Part shown: piece by piece, positions 45,262-56,695 of the stretch
Numbering within the stretch: position 1 is the stretch's first letter
How the letters are laid out: the number at the start of each line of letters is the position of its first letter
Assembly: GCA_963377175.1 (NCBI GenBank)
Contig: CAUJNA010001890.1
Span: 953,815 to 1,017,814, forward strand
Direction of reading: 5' to 3'
Source of the DNA: Effrenium voratum
Taxonomy: Eukaryota > Sar > Dinophyceae > Suessiales > Symbiodiniaceae
DNA: 64,000 bases
Made by a program: the position numbers and the translations under genes
Notes under the pieces: generated by a model
Database searches by the model: none
What the model was told of the DNA's origin: nothing
The model's input: only the letters and a program-made list of their open reading frames with translations

Positions 45262-45400
45262 ATCTTGCGCTCCGTTTCGCCTCCAGGGAGTCCAAGGCCT
45301 TGATGGCCCTGAGCGCTCGCAGCTGCTTGCCCCGCAGCTCCTGGCGCGTTGCTCGTGGCACTAGTGGCTCGCTCGCTCGCTGCGAGGCGCGTGGTGTAGG
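45262..45400 (-). CDS. Exon, coiled-coil-like
   Basis: Starts after AATTAG. Minus frame PTPRASQRASEPLVPRATRQ then ELRGKQLRALRAIKALDSLE, AKRS. Helical and basic, with Leu/Ala heptad-like spacing. Family unknown. Confidence 0.6.
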
Positions 45401-46049
45401 TCGCTAATTACCTGGAGGAGCTCCTGGGGTGCTGGTCTCCGCTTTTTCTTCAGGGTTCGGTGTTTTTTTGTAGGTCCCGAAAGAACCTGGAGTGTCTGTG
45501 ATCTCTTCGGGCCTTCGGGTGTGGGTCAGCCCTTTGGTGAAGACTTTGGGCCGTCTCCGTCTGACCCTGCGCAAATGGGCCATCCCTTTATTATTATTTT
45601 CGGTGATAGCCAGGTACCTGGGCTGTCCGTTTTCCGATTCCGTGCTAAAAGTTGTTCACTTTCGTGGGTTGAATGGGGATCTATAAAACAAATATAAGGC
45701 ACCGGAAACTCCAGAACACTTTTATTCAGCAATTAGATGGCTTGGAAACTCCAGGACACTTTTAGTGGGTTCAATGGGGAAACCCAACACCCAAGCCCAA
45801 AAAAGATCTAAAAACCTTTCAGGAATTGGATGGCTTGGAAACTCCAGGACACTTTTAGTGGGTTAAATGGGGAAACCCAACCAATAAACCAACAAAACAG
45901 ATCTAGCAACCATTCAGACACCGGAGGGCAAAAAGCTGAAAAAGCCGACTAAAAGGTGTTTCTTTTGTTGAGAATAGTAATAATATAATAAACAAGTGTT
46001 TTTCTTTTATAATCATAATTGTTAAAGCACAAAGGGGTGGCTTGGAAAC

Positions 46050-46195
46050 TCCAGAAAGCGGACGGCCACAGCGGCTTGGGCGCCGGAAAAAACCCGCCGG
46101 CTCCGGTCCTTGAGGTCTGGGGGGTTCTCCCAGCGTGACAGCGCCCGCTCGGCCGCCTTGTCCTGGCGCCCAAAACGGCGGGTCGTCAAACAAAA
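46050..46195 (-). CDS. Exon, unrecognised
   Basis: Minus frame RRFGRQDKAAERALSRWENP then PDLKDRSRRVFSGAQAAVAV, RFLE. GC-rich against flanks, charged and helical. Probably the same gene as the other coiled-coil-like exons nearby. Confidence 0.6.
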
Positions 46196-47384
46196 CGAGT
46201 CTGATCGGAGCCAAGGCGCGAAGAATCGGAGCCCTGGTGCTGTTTCAAGGAAATGCATTGGGACACCCGGTAAAGCAAGCCCAGTGACTTTGTTTGCCTT
46301 TTTTTGTTTGGCTTCCCGTTTAATTCAATCCCAGTGATTGCCAGTTTCCCTTTGGGAAACCCCGTTTAGCTCAAGCCCTGTGATTCCATATGCCATAGGC
46401 TACCAAGGGAACCAACCTTCAAAAGCAAGGGCAAATGGGTGGGTATCGCTTGGCTTGCCTGGGACCTGCGAAGCCCAAAAGGGGCATCCTCAAGTTATCG
46501 TTCGACTGGATTCCAGTTTCCCCTTTCTGGTTCTTTATGGGTTACCCCGAACTGAAGCAAGCGTTACGGGGCATGTGAAAAAACATGGTAATAGCCGTAT
46601 GGAACCACATGCGAAACCGTCATCAGGTTTGGTTCCAAGGAAGACATTGTGTCGCAGATTGCCTCAAGAGCTTGAATGATTTTCACGCGTTTGTTCCAAG
46701 TTTGTTGCTTTCAAAGACTCTGAGTCGATTTCGATCAGTTGAAGCTGAGTTTCACGGGCGCATTGGAGGCTGCTTTGAGGGCGGTGACCTGCTGCAACAG
46801 GTCGCCTGGGGTCCATGAGATGGGATTGAGAATGATTGGTCGACATCTTGTTTAAGGGGCACCCCGTTTTTTTTTGTTTTGTCTCTTTTGTGTGTTGTGG
46901 TTTTTGAAGGGGAGCCAACAGGAAAACAACCATGTGTGTTGGTTTTGGTTGCTTTTTGCGGTGTTGTGTGTGGTTCTTGATTAGAAACCGACAGGAACAA
47001 CGTGTTTGCATGGGCCCGCCAAAAAGCAGACACGACAGCGAAAGCTTGGGTGACCCAAAACGGTCTAAGCGTACACAAAATTTCACAAATGCTTGGATAG
47101 TCAGCCAACTCATTTCACGGGGTCCTGGGGGGAGGGAGGGGAGGGGGAAGGAGCCCAAATAAACCCTTGTTAAGCGATTATTAGGGCCTTATTCAAGGCT
47201 CTTCCCCCTCCCCTCCCCCCCCCCCCAGTGAATAAGTTGGTTACAACCTTTAGCAGGTTGAACATCCAAGTGATTCTCCTAAACCCCTTCTGCCCGCATT
47301 TCTCCCAGACTCCCAGTTGCCATGGAAAAGGACAGGTTTTTTGGTAGTCTGTTTGGAAAAGGAAGCCCGCCCCTCCCAAATATA

Positions 47385-47479
47385 CACCTCTACCCTCAAA
47401 ATTCCCTTAACACTGGGTTCTTGCAATCCAAAACCATAGTTGGCGAATTCCTTTCACAAAGCACCTTCAGGATCCAGGC
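47385..47479. mobile_element. ACCTGGACCCTC-family element, diverged
   Basis: CACCTCTACCCTCAAAATTCC at the left and CACCTTCAGGATCCAGGCA at the right, 95 bp. Confidence 0.6.
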
Positions 47480-47844
47480 ACATCTTCTGGTAGCCCCTCC
47501 CCAAAAAGAAGATCGGACAAACACATGAAGAAATGTGAGATCCAAACACCCACTGGTCGCCATAGGACAGGTTGCCAAACCTAACCTCCCAAAAAACTCG
47601 GACAAAAATGGAGAACATTTTGGCATCCACCCACCGGCCTGGGTCCAAACAAATGGCTGTGGTTGTCAAAACCAATAGTATCAACATTTTGGGGCTTTCG
47701 GTGCACCACCCATTTTAGAACCTCTTTTGGTGGGGATAGGGATGTTCACTGGGGGGTACGATTTGGCTTTTGGCACGGAATGGGTGACTTAGTTTTGAGA
47801 GGGTGACCCTGGTCGTTTGATTTTGACCCATACCCAAATTGGTC

Positions 47845-47956
47845 TCACGGCGCCGTTCAAACAGCTCTGAGGCCGGGTCCGCGTCCAGCTGTAGCTGGTG
47901 GCCCTTGGGCAGCAAGCGCTCCGCGAGGAACCGGGCCTCCTGCAAGCGACGGAGAT
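47845..47956 (-). CDS. Exon, coiled-coil-like
   Basis: After CCTAG: DLRRLQEARFLAERLLPKGH then QLQLDADPASELFERRR. It runs at its 3' edge into a GACCAATTTGGGTATGGGTC terminus, with donor GTGAGA or GAGACC. Upstream lies an ACCTGGACCCTC element. No family recognised. Confidence 0.62.
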
Positions 47957-47984
47957 CCTAGGCCAGGCAGCCAGTCTTGAAGCG

Positions 47985-48201
47985 ACCTGGACCCTGAAAC
48001 TACCAAGAATACAGCATAAATTCACCTTATCATCCCTCAAACTGCCCAGAATAAAGGGGGACCCACCCCATCATCCCTCAAACTACCCTTCAAAAACGGG
48101 GACATTCACCAATCATCATCCCTCAAACTACCCTTCAAAAAGGAGAATTCACCCACCATCATCACTTATTTCTTTAGTTGGATTTATTATTGGGTCCAGG
48201 T
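47985..48201. mobile_element. ACCTGGACCCTC-family element with internal tandem copies
   Basis: Left ACCTGGACCCTGAAACTACC, right TTATTGGGTCCAGGT. The interior repeats CATCCCTCAAACTACCC three times at about 45-50 bp spacing, making it twice normal length. Confidence 0.75.
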
Positions 48202-48798
48202 ACCCCTTTGCTTTGGGGTGGTTTCAAAGCTACCCAAATTTGTTGGGCGGTTTTAGCTACTGTCACTGGACATGTCCCGTTTGGCTAAAAGCCATCCGGT
48301 GGCAGAAAGGTTTTGAGATATCCTGTTAAGTGGTTTAGTGGTTGGGTTTCCATTTAGCTTGCGATCGGTGCGATAAGCAGGGAATGAGAAATGGAATGAA
48401 TCGTTTTGGGATTCCCGAATAAAGGAAACCATACGATGGATGGTTTCTCTCGGGGTCATTCCGACTCTCATTCCATGCTGAGAACAAGCAAGTAAGTAAC
48501 TACTCTCACTAATTTACACTTGTCCCCTGTTGCTCAATTTACTGGATGCCGCTATTTAAGTGCCGACTGTTCAAGGGTCCAAAAACCGGAAATGGAGTGA
48601 TCCTTGAGGTACTCAGCCGTTGTCCTTTCAGTGCTTCAAGTGTGGTTCCCCTTGGCTACCTATGCCAGAAAATGGATTCACTGCGTCTGGCTAGGAATTG
48701 AAAGACTTGGAACTGTTGGAACCTTGAAAGTGGTGGAACTTCATCCCCGAATTCTGATGTCCAAAGGGCCCAGTACATTCATGCCCTGGTGGGCCCTG

Positions 48799-48888
48799 AT
48801 GGTACTTTTGCGAACTTCAAAAATGGGTCCATGACCCAATTGTATTGGGTAATGACCCCATTCTTGAAGGGTCATGGTGACTCCAGGT
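48799..48888. mobile_element. GAGTCTCC-family element, left end decayed
   Basis: AATGGGTCCATGACCCAATT and GGGTAATGACCCCATT interior, right end GGTCATGGTGACTCCAGGT. Confidence 0.65.
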
Positions 48889-49218
48889 GTTCACTCTGTG
48901 GGGCATTGAGGGCTTGTGAATAGAAGACTTTCAAGCAATGTCATCATCGCATTCCGATGACTTGGGCCAGGCTCGAGTTCATCCATCCACAGGGTTGTTT
49001 TAAAGGCTTCACAGGGGTTCCGGCCTGTTCATAGGTGTCAGAATAGAATATGGAACCCGTAAAATGGGTGGGTGGAACTCCAGTTAAACCAGCCCAAGAA
49101 GGGGTATACCGAGGCTCAAAACACACACCCTATCATGTTTCTTGATATAGGGGAACGGCACCCATGGTGGCTTGGTAAACAATCCTAAAACGGGTACCCG
49201 GGACAGCCTATAAAAAGG

Positions 49219-49325
49219 GTACCTGGAGTCTCCATAACACTTATCAAATGGTTGATAATGTCAGTTCCCCGAAAAGGTTATGGACCCACTTTGTAGGTTT
49301 ATGGGTCAGAAGGAGACTCCAGGAA
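49219..49325. mobile_element. GAGTCTCC-family TIR element beside an exon
   Basis: GTACCTGGAGTCTCCATAAC at the left, AGAAGGAGACTCCAGGAAC at the right. On the minus strand the exon at 49327 ends CGGG|GTTCCTGGAGTCTCC, so the donor lies at the element terminus. Confidence 0.82.
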
Positions 49326-49326
49326 C

Positions 49327-49440
49327 CCCGAAACATCTCCGACACGCCCATGGCCCGCGGGGCCCGTCGGATTCGGTCTCGCTCCTGGTAGAGTTGGTGC
49401 ATCTGCTGCAACTCGGAGAACTTGGCCAAGGGTAGGCCCA
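49327..49440 (-). CDS. Exon, coiled-coil-like, donor at an element terminus
   Basis: Minus frame VGLPLAKFSELQQMHQLYQE then RDRIRRAPRAMGVSEMFRG. Ends at the GT provided by the GAGTCTCC element at 49219-49325. Convincing composition; protein not recognised. Confidence 0.65.
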
Positions 49441-49896
49441 CCTGTATGACTGTTTTTTTTTGTTTTCTTTTTAAAGAAAAAAACGCTCGCCGGAAAAAAA
49501 CGCTTGGACATCAGAGGTTGTTGTTTGTTCTGTGTTTCTCAGTTGCCCAAAGGATGCAGAAATGAAAGGGTTAGCCTTTTGGGGCCATGACTAAATGTCA
49601 AAAGGTCGGCTTTGGGCAACTGAGGTTTAAACGGTTGGTTTCCTTTTGTGTTCCCTTAACCCAAGGTAAAAAAAGGGTACTGTACCTCAAAAAGCACCCA
49701 CATCCAAATAAGCCATAAGCCCACTTGGATGTTCCAGGCAAGTGGATTGTGACCATCTGATGGTGACCAACTGAGGTTGTCGCACCTCTAAGTATGGTAA
49801 AACAACAACAAACTACTTTACTAAGTGGGCTTAACATCTAAGCACTGTTTGGTGGGAACATTTGCGAGTCTTCGTGAGTCTCCTGTTTTTGTTTGT

Positions 49897-49994
49897 GTTC
49901 CTGGAGCCTCCATGAACCTTACACATTGGAGTGATTATCCACAATTATGGGCTATGGGTCCACATGTTTTGAGGGTCAACAGGAGACTCCGGGT
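49897..49994. mobile_element. GAGTCTCC-family TIR element
   Basis: GTTCCTGGAGCCTCCATGAA at the left, AACAGGAGACTCCGGGTT at the right, 98 bp. Confidence 0.75.
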
Positions 49995-50234
49995 TAAGAT
50001 AGTCCCCTGTGTTTTTGCGGATTTCGAGTTTTTTCCATGTTCCTCCCAAATCAATGGGATTTTCACCCAAAAAACGCCAGAGAATTTGGAGGTTGGAATC
50101 CTGTCCCAACATGTTGTCAGACTCTGTTGTATTGTATTCAAGCACAACACGATTTTGGAGGAGACCGGACCGCACCCCAAGAATCCATTCAACTGGCGAG
50201 AAACCACCAGAAGACAGCCCCCCATAACTTGCAT

Positions 50235-50322
50235 GTGCATCGCTCGCCTCGGGCGCGTCAGCCTCCTCAGCCTCCTCAGCCTCAATGGCTTCCTCACGGA
50301 TGTCCAATTTCCGAAGTCTGCA
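50235..50322 (-). CDS. Exon, acidic
   Basis: Minus frame LRKLDIREEAIEAEEAEEAD then APEASDAHAS. Glu/Ala-rich. The other two minus frames are open or stop early; this one has the most natural composition. Confidence 0.45.
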
Positions 50323-50616
50323 CGACGTATCAGCTTCCCTCTGAATGGTGGTTTGGAATGGTGGTTTTTGGGGGGAGGTCCGTTTGCACTAGAGCTTCAA
50401 CCTAAATAAATGCTGCAAGGAAACAACATCCGCTGTCATGGTGAGAACATGCTCGCTTTCAGTAAGGAACACGTATTTTAAGCTCAAGTTGAGAATTGAG
50501 GGACCGTGAGCTGCCAAGTTGATCTGGTGGCTTCAAAACTAACCTGCCGCATTTCTTCCAACAAGACATCTGCCGGACATCACATAAGCCCAGGTTTTAC
50601 CCCCCCTCCAGAAACC

Positions 50617-50732
50617 CCTCCCTGAAGTCTCCTTGTGACCCTGAAAACATGGGTCCGACCCACTTATTTTGGGTACCAACCACTTTTTTTCGGCACTTTT
50701 AGGGGTCGGAAGTTGGAAGGAGACTCCGGGTA
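50617..50732. mobile_element. GAGTCTCC-family TIR element
   Basis: CCCTGAAGTCTCCTTGTGAC at the left, TTGGAAGGAGACTCCGGGT at the right, 116 bp. Confidence 0.7.
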
Positions 50733-50881
50733 GGGCAAAGACCCCAAACTTGGTTGACGTCGGAAGGGGAGCAAACATTTACATTTTAGCTGTTGAGTGG
50801 TTGGATTTCAACGACTAAACCACAATAAGCAAAGTGTAAAACATGTTTCCCAACAACGACCATGCAAAGACCCCCAACCTC

Positions 50882-50965
50882 TCCTCCAGCGTCAACCGCC
50901 CTTTGTCCGGCGAAGCCGGGGACTTTGGCGACGCCGGCGGCTTCCTCGGCGCCAACATCCCCCCC
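50882..50965 (-). CDS. Exon, Pro/Ser-rich
   Basis: Minus frame MLAPRKPPASPKSPASPDKG then RLTLEERLG. It resembles the PASASPKSP stretch of the exon at 51385-51600, so both may be part of one Pro/Ser/Ala-rich linker. Confidence 0.45.
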
Positions 50966-51255
50966 CCTCCCGCCCGCGCTGAATGAAAGGCACTTGGAGT
51001 GGGTCACTTCCTAAGCCCCGTTGACCTTTCCTACCTAGCATGTGTTTCCGTCTCCTTCTGTGGTTTACAACCACATAACCAGGCTTATGTTTTGTTTGTT
51101 TCCCGTCTCCTCCTGTGGTTTACAACCACATAACCTGGCTTGCTGACCACTTACCCAGTACTATGCCCCTTTAAGATGGAGTCTTCTGACCCTTGAAAAA
51201 TGACAGATACTTGCCCAAAATAAAGGGGCGGGGGCCTCCGTGGCCCTTTAAACAT

Positions 51256-51384
51256 GCACTTGGAGTCTCCATGACCCTTAAAAAATGCGTCATTACCCAA
51301 ATTAAAGGGGGTCACGGACCCATTTTTGATTGGTCATGGAGACTCTAGGTCCCCATATTCAAAGGGTCCTGGAGACTCCGGGCA
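51256..51384. mobile_element. GAGTCTCC-family TIR element
   Basis: GCACTTGGAGTCTCCATGAC at the left, GTCATGGAGACTCTAGGT at 51350 and a second end CTGGAGACTCCGGGC at 51384. The outer end is the likely acceptor side of the exon next to it. Confidence 0.78.
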
Positions 51385-51600
51385 GTTTCGCTCGGATCGA
51401 GCACAGATCCAACTCAACGAAGCCCAGCTTCGGCGACTTCGGCGACGCCGAGGCTGGCGAGGCCGGAGCCGAGGGCGAGGCCGGAGCCGACGGCGAGGCG
51501 ATGGGTGGCAGCGTTGACCTCTGATTCTGCAGCTCGTCGTTGGACAGCAGGAACCTTATCGCACTGGTGGAGAACCCCAAGTCTGATACCAAAGTCACTA
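51385..51600 (-). CDS. Exon, Pro/Ser/Ala-rich
   Basis: Minus frame LGFSTSAIRFLLSNDELQNQ, RSTLPPIASPSAPASPSAPA, SPASASPKSPKLGFVELDLC. Plus frames over the repeat part are open too (GEAGAEGEAGADGEA), but the ends favour minus. Confidence 0.5.
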
Positions 51601-51663
51601 CGTGAATTCCTACTGTGCATGGACAAAACCCTTGTTTTTCAAACCACTTTGAAACCTTACCGC

Positions 51664-51775
51664 AACTCAGATGCCCAGTGGGTTCCAGGGAAAAAAGGCA
51701 TCCTTTTGGTTGGTTCACTTTGAAGGGCAACCCTTCCCAACAGACGGACAAAAGGGCAGCGGCTGGAAAACCCGA
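51664..51775. mobile_element. CTCAGATGCCCAG-family element
   Basis: CAACTCAGATGCCCAGTGGG at the left, AAAGGGCAGCGGCTGG at the right, interior GGCATCCTTTTGGTTGG and GGGCAACCCTTCCC. Confidence 0.7.
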
Positions 51776-53434
51776 AGTCTGCGCTACCAAAGTCAATCCC
51801 TGTGTACAAAATCCATTGCGCGCCACCTCAAAACCACGTTTGAAACCCTGTCCTTGGTCTTCCAAGAGCCTGCAAAAACAGGGTCCTTCTTGATTTTGCT
51901 CTTGGTTGAAAACGGAAAATCAAGCAAAGGCCTGCTTTTTCAGGGTTCTGGAAGATCAAGGTGTTTGTTGGTATTTACAGGGGAATCGAATCATTCCAGG
52001 GTTTCTTCGGTGGTGCGAAATGGATTTCGCCCATTAACAGTATCATAGTCATAGTCACTGTAAGGGGGGGAAGGGCAGGGAGGGGTTTCATTGGTATCCC
52101 TGAAATTCCCCCTTCACGCGGCCAGTTAGGTAACCACTGGGCAAGCTTTACCGCATGTGGCTGTGTTGGTTGGTAAACCACAATTAGCACATCTTGCTGC
52201 AGAACCTTGCTGAGAACATAAACGGCAAACCGCGGGCCTAAAACACCCAAAAGAGCACATGTTGTGGCGCTCATCCTATTCACTAGAGGGGTCTAGAGTT
52301 GGAAAAAAAGAGCAAGCCCTGCCCCAAAGATTGCCCAAGCAGGGGTAGCATTGGGCTTCGGGGGGGGAGGCTCTGAGGTCTGAAGGTCCCTGAGTCCCAA
52401 ACTTTTGGGGGCATTTGGGTGTCTTTTGTTGCAGCCTCAACATTCTGGACTTCCTGTTGGTTTCCCTGGAGAAGCTACACCTCAAAGAAAGGTGCACTCA
52501 AAAAAATGAGAAGGAAGCCCATCTGTACGGGAACAACCTCCCAGAACCGGCCTTGGGTGTGGCAAGTGGCCAATCCAACCCAAGAGCCCATTTGGGGAGT
52601 TCACCAAAACTGGGCTGGACCGATTTCAGATCCCCCGCTAAAAGTTTAACTTTTAGTGACCTCCATGCTGCCCGGTTAGCTTGCCGGGCTGTTGGGCGAA
52701 CAAGAAGCCGGTCTGGCCTCTGAATTGAGCGCAGCTCTGCCCAAGTGCTATTCACATTGCAGGCCGGGAGTTCAGAACATTAGGACCCACCCGAAACAGG
52801 GACACGAGACTTGCGGCACATGCAACCCGCCACCTGTTGGCATTGCACAGCAATCCCCTAGATGTGTATATGCCATCTTCTGGCCGTATGTCCATTTTCC
52901 GCCGCGGTAATTTCAAGGGCTTGGACAAGTTGGCAGCATTTCCGAATGTGTTGAGGTAGTCGCACAACAAAGTTTTGACCTCAGCGTATTTTGGAATCCA
53001 AGCTGCGCGGGGAATGCCCATTGCCTGAAGATTAACCCAATATTTTTGTTTACCACAAAACACTAAAAAACTAAAAGGCTGAGGGGATGGCTGGAAGCCA
53101 CCAAGAAAATGTATTCTTCCCGTTGAGCGTTGACTCACTTTCGATCGAGTGGATTTAAAAAAGTCACCAAACTTGTTGGCAACGCCACTGAACCCTAAGG
53201 GTCCAAGTACCTTGTGAGGATGCATTTTGACCCCTTTTTGATCCCCTAAGTAGGGACCAAGGGACTTTCTGGGAACATGGTCCAAACCCAAAAAGTGACT
53301 AAAGTCCGAAACGGAACTCTGGGTTCACCTTCGGCCTTTATACATTTGGGGTTCAATTTTGCTTAGGCTCGATAATTACCCCTTTTTGTGGTGGGTTAAG
53401 TCCTTTTTCGGGGTTCCAAATTGTTGCAGGTCAC

Positions 53435-53526
53435 ACCTGGACCCTCAAACTACTTTTAAAACAGCGCGTTCACCCACAAATTTGGGGCAATCACCCATCT
53501 TTAAGTTGGAATGTTGAGGGTCCAGG
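53435..53526. mobile_element. ACCTGGACCCTC-family TIR element
   Basis: ACCTGGACCCTCAAACTACT at the left, GGAATGTTGAGGGTCCAGG at the right, 92 bp; a clean copy. Confidence 0.88.
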
Positions 53527-53878
53527 CACCCACATTTCGGTTTAACCGGTTTCTTGCTTCAACGGAAACCCCGGCGACCGATCCGATGGATCTCTCTCGT
53601 TTCGTTTCTTCTGGGGTTCTTTGCCCCCATTAAAAACAAAGGCCAGGACCCATTTTAGATGATGACAATCATTAGGTAGATAATGGTGGTGCAATATGAA
53701 CCCCAGTTGTTTTCATGGTGGTAACTTCACCCCAGGCACTCTGTTCTCGCCTCTTTTTTTTAAGGAGGGGGGGGGTTCTCTAATTACCAAAGGATTGCCA
53801 TCATCCAAATTGGGTCCTGGCCTTTGTTTTTCTGGTGGCAACTGAACCCCAGGGTTTCGGTGCCGAGCGGCTCCATAG

Positions 53879-53991
53879 AGGTCCTCCAGTAGAGAGGTTA
53901 GAATAAGGCTAGCAATTTGTTCTAGTCTATTTTAGTAGGGGAGCCCTCCCCCAAAAAAGAAACGGTCCAAGGACTTTACTGGAGCACCTAG
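53879..53991. mobile_element. CTAG-family TIR element between duplicated flanks
   Basis: AGGTCCTCCAGTAGAGAGG at the left, TTTACTGGAGCACCTAG at the right, 113 bp. Both sides carry CCCCAGGGTTTCG and GCCGAGCGGCTCCAT, a duplication of about 45 bp that includes exon sequence. Confidence 0.85.
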
Positions 53992-54009
53992 GGTGGCAAC
54001 TGAGCCCCA

Positions 54010-54160
54010 GGGTTTCGTTTCGAAGCGAAACAAGCCGAGCGGCTCCATCTCCATGGCCACGCAGAGCCGCGCCTGCACGGAGCAGCAGAGGGCGCGCTCC
54101 AGCCAGCGGGGCGGGCGCACGATGTGAGCCCGCAGCACCGGGTGGATCTTGTTGGGGTCG
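54010..54160 (-). CDS. Exon, unrecognised
   Basis: Minus frame GGDPNKIHPVLRAHIVRPPR, WLERALCCSVQARLCVAMEM, EPLGLFRF. GC-rich and free of stops. A partly similar segment (LQLCVALRLAVDLF) is near 58060, suggesting a repeated domain or related exon. Confidence 0.62.
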
Positions 54161-54664
54161 CCTCCTGGTAGGTCCCCCGATCCCAGGGGCCCCGTTGGGG
54201 GAACTTGGTTGACGTTGGAAGGGGAGCAAAATTTTAGATTTTAGCGCTTAAGTGGGGATTTCAACCACTAAACCACAATAAGCAAAAATGTAAAACATGT
54301 TTCCCAACAACAACCATGGGAAGAACTTAAGGACCTCCATCCGCTAACCTCACGCAAAGCCTGGGGGCTTTGCCCGAGACAACCGTAGCTGATTGTTGCT
54401 ATTGAGTGGTCGGTTCACAGCGTGCAGGGAATTGGGGTTCAGTCTTTTGGTTGCCCGCAATGGGAGTTATCTTGAGTTTGACCATTGGGTGGTTCACTTG
54501 AGAGGTTGGGAGGTTTCAAGGGAAACCAAAAGGTTTGGGAAGCCAAAAGGAAACAACCCATTTGGGGAATCAAAACAAAACAACCCCATTTGCTTGGGAA
54601 ACCAAAAAAGGAAACACCATCGTTCTTTGTTCGTTTTCATGGCGGGTTGAGACGTTGAGACGTA

Positions 54665-54775
54665 ACTTCCGCTTCCGTCTCCTGCTTCCGCCATGGCCAT
54701 ATCCATAGCTGTGCCGGTCAGAGCCACCCAGAGCTCCTCGAGCTGCTCCTGGGCGTCCGATCCGCGCGTTGGGGA
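54665..54775 (-). CDS. Exon, unrecognised
   Basis: Minus frame SPTRGSDAQEQLEELWVALT then GTAMDMAMAEAGDGSGSYV. Natural composition; ends not fixed. Confidence 0.55.
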
Positions 54776-55985
54776 TGTGTTTTTTGTTTGGTGTGTGTGT
54801 GTGTATGTTTTTGTCTTTTTGGCCCAGAGGAATTCAGGGGATCTTAAAAAAGGGACAGCCCAGAGGAAATTCATCATCTAAACTGGCCCACCATTCGTTG
54901 AATTGACTTTTCAAGCTTTGGGTGACCATTTTATCACCGATTTTCCGGGTTTATAACTCAGACTGATGGGGCCATTGAGCACTTGTGGTCAGTCAGGTAG
55001 ACATGTCACCTTGCATGGGTGTGTCTTTTTTGGGGGCCCCAAAAACTCACCAACATGGTAATGTTCCCTCTTGATTTTCCGAAAGGGCGATACCTCCAAG
55101 AAAGACACGCCCACATATCCACTTAGACTTGTTAAGAGTGGATATTGTGGATGAAAGAATTCCAGTTCGCACCACAGTTAATGAAACCATGGATTAATGA
55201 AACCATCACGTTTCTTGGCATTTACTGGGGATTCAGATATCAGTCCGTTGGGTTTCTGAGTGAAAGGTGGATGACAATTACTGTGGGCTGCGAACTCTGT
55301 GAGTCTCACACCAAACTCAGAAACCCAACGGAATGAGGTCTGATTCCCTTGGAACCTTCTGAAGATGTGCTTAAGGGGTCAAAGAGGGTCAACATACATC
55401 CGCACAAGGTACTTGGACCCTTAGGGGTAGCATGGTTTCACCCACGGTTTCATTTCGCCGTGCGAAATGGATTTCGCAAACATCCACAGACAAAGACCCG
55501 GGCAAGAAGTCAGATTATTCAGTCTAGCGCCATGGCTTAACCATTAGTCGCGGTTTGGAGGTTAGGGGTTGTTGGTGGTTTCCCACTTACCCTAGCAGGC
55601 CTGCAAACCCCACAATTAAGGGCTAAGGTCCGCAGCCATCCCACGAAAAAAAACACTATCCTCCCCCCCGGCACTCGCCATGTTTGCTTTTCTGGGCCTG
55701 CCATTTCGTCTCCAATGCTCTGAGTGACTCGGTCACAACACCAGAAAAGGTTACTCAGACATGGAAACAACAAAAACAGCACCCCCATTAACTGCTTTTC
55801 AAGGGGCACTTTCCCCACTCTTTCTATAGGGCTCCTTCTTTCTAGAAAACCTCCGGAAACCGAGGGAAAGAACGATGGTTGAAGGAATCAACCCGTAGAG
55901 CTTTTCCCATGTCCCTCTTCTCGAGTCCGAAAAGCAGTTGGGGGGTGCTGGAAGGTGTTCACCTTTTGGGACCTCCATTAGAAGT

Positions 55986-56078
55986 ACCTGGACCCTCAAA
56001 CTACCTAGAACAAATGGAATTCGCCTACCATAATGTTGATTCAATCACCCATATTTTGCGGGTATTTTGAGGGTCCAG
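55986..56078. mobile_element. ACCTGGACCCTC-family TIR element
   Basis: ACCTGGACCCTCAAACTACC at the left, GGTATTTTGAGGGTCCAG at the right, 93 bp, with the shared interior CAATCACCCATATTTT. Confidence 0.85.
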
Positions 56079-56162
56079 TTGCTGGCTGCACGTTTAAACC
56101 GCTTTGACATCATGCTTAAAACCATAGTTTGCTGATGTAATTAGTTTGGGGAGTCGCACATC

Positions 56163-56271
56163 CTTCCCTTGGACCCTCAAGATTCCACTAAAAAAGGTAG
56201 GAAGCCACCAAAAACTACAATCTTGGCTTGCCATAGCCCATGTTAAAGTTGGAATCTTCAGGATCCAGGTA
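56163..56271. mobile_element. ACCTGGACCCTC-family element, diverged
   Basis: CCTTGGACCCTCAAGATTCC at the left, GGAATCTTCAGGATCCAGGT at the right, 109 bp. Confidence 0.72.
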
Positions 56272-56589
56272 CTGCCCTCGTCCCCTTCACACCCTAAGCC
56301 AAGTTCAGTCGCGGCCAGCAGCTTCCCCGACTTCCAGCGGGTGGGGAGAAGGGTACTTCGAGGGTCCAGCTAGACTCACACATCTTTGCTTGCCATTTGC
56401 GGGTATGTTGGTCAAGTCGCAACATGACCCCCAAAACAAAAGGGGTCCAGTCACTTCCCAAGCTGACTGGCCAAAAAAAGTCCGAACTTTTTATTTGCCA
56501 CTAAAATGGTCTTTCCAAAAAGTTTAAAGTCCATCAACTCAGGAAGTGAGATAACTAACCAACATACCATTCTTACTCGACCAAACCCC

Positions 56590-56695
56590 ATGGGCAACCC
56601 TGCCAAAGATCCCATCGCCCGGTCCTTCGCCCCCTCGGCCTCCTGTAAGGCAGGCCCGTGCCGGCCCATCTGGGACCTGCGGATTCCGCGGAGCG
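56590..56695 (-). CDS. Candidate exon
   Basis: Minus frame SQMGRHGPALQEAEGAKDRA then MGSLAGLPMGFG. Two other minus frames are open; weak choice. Confidence 0.35.
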
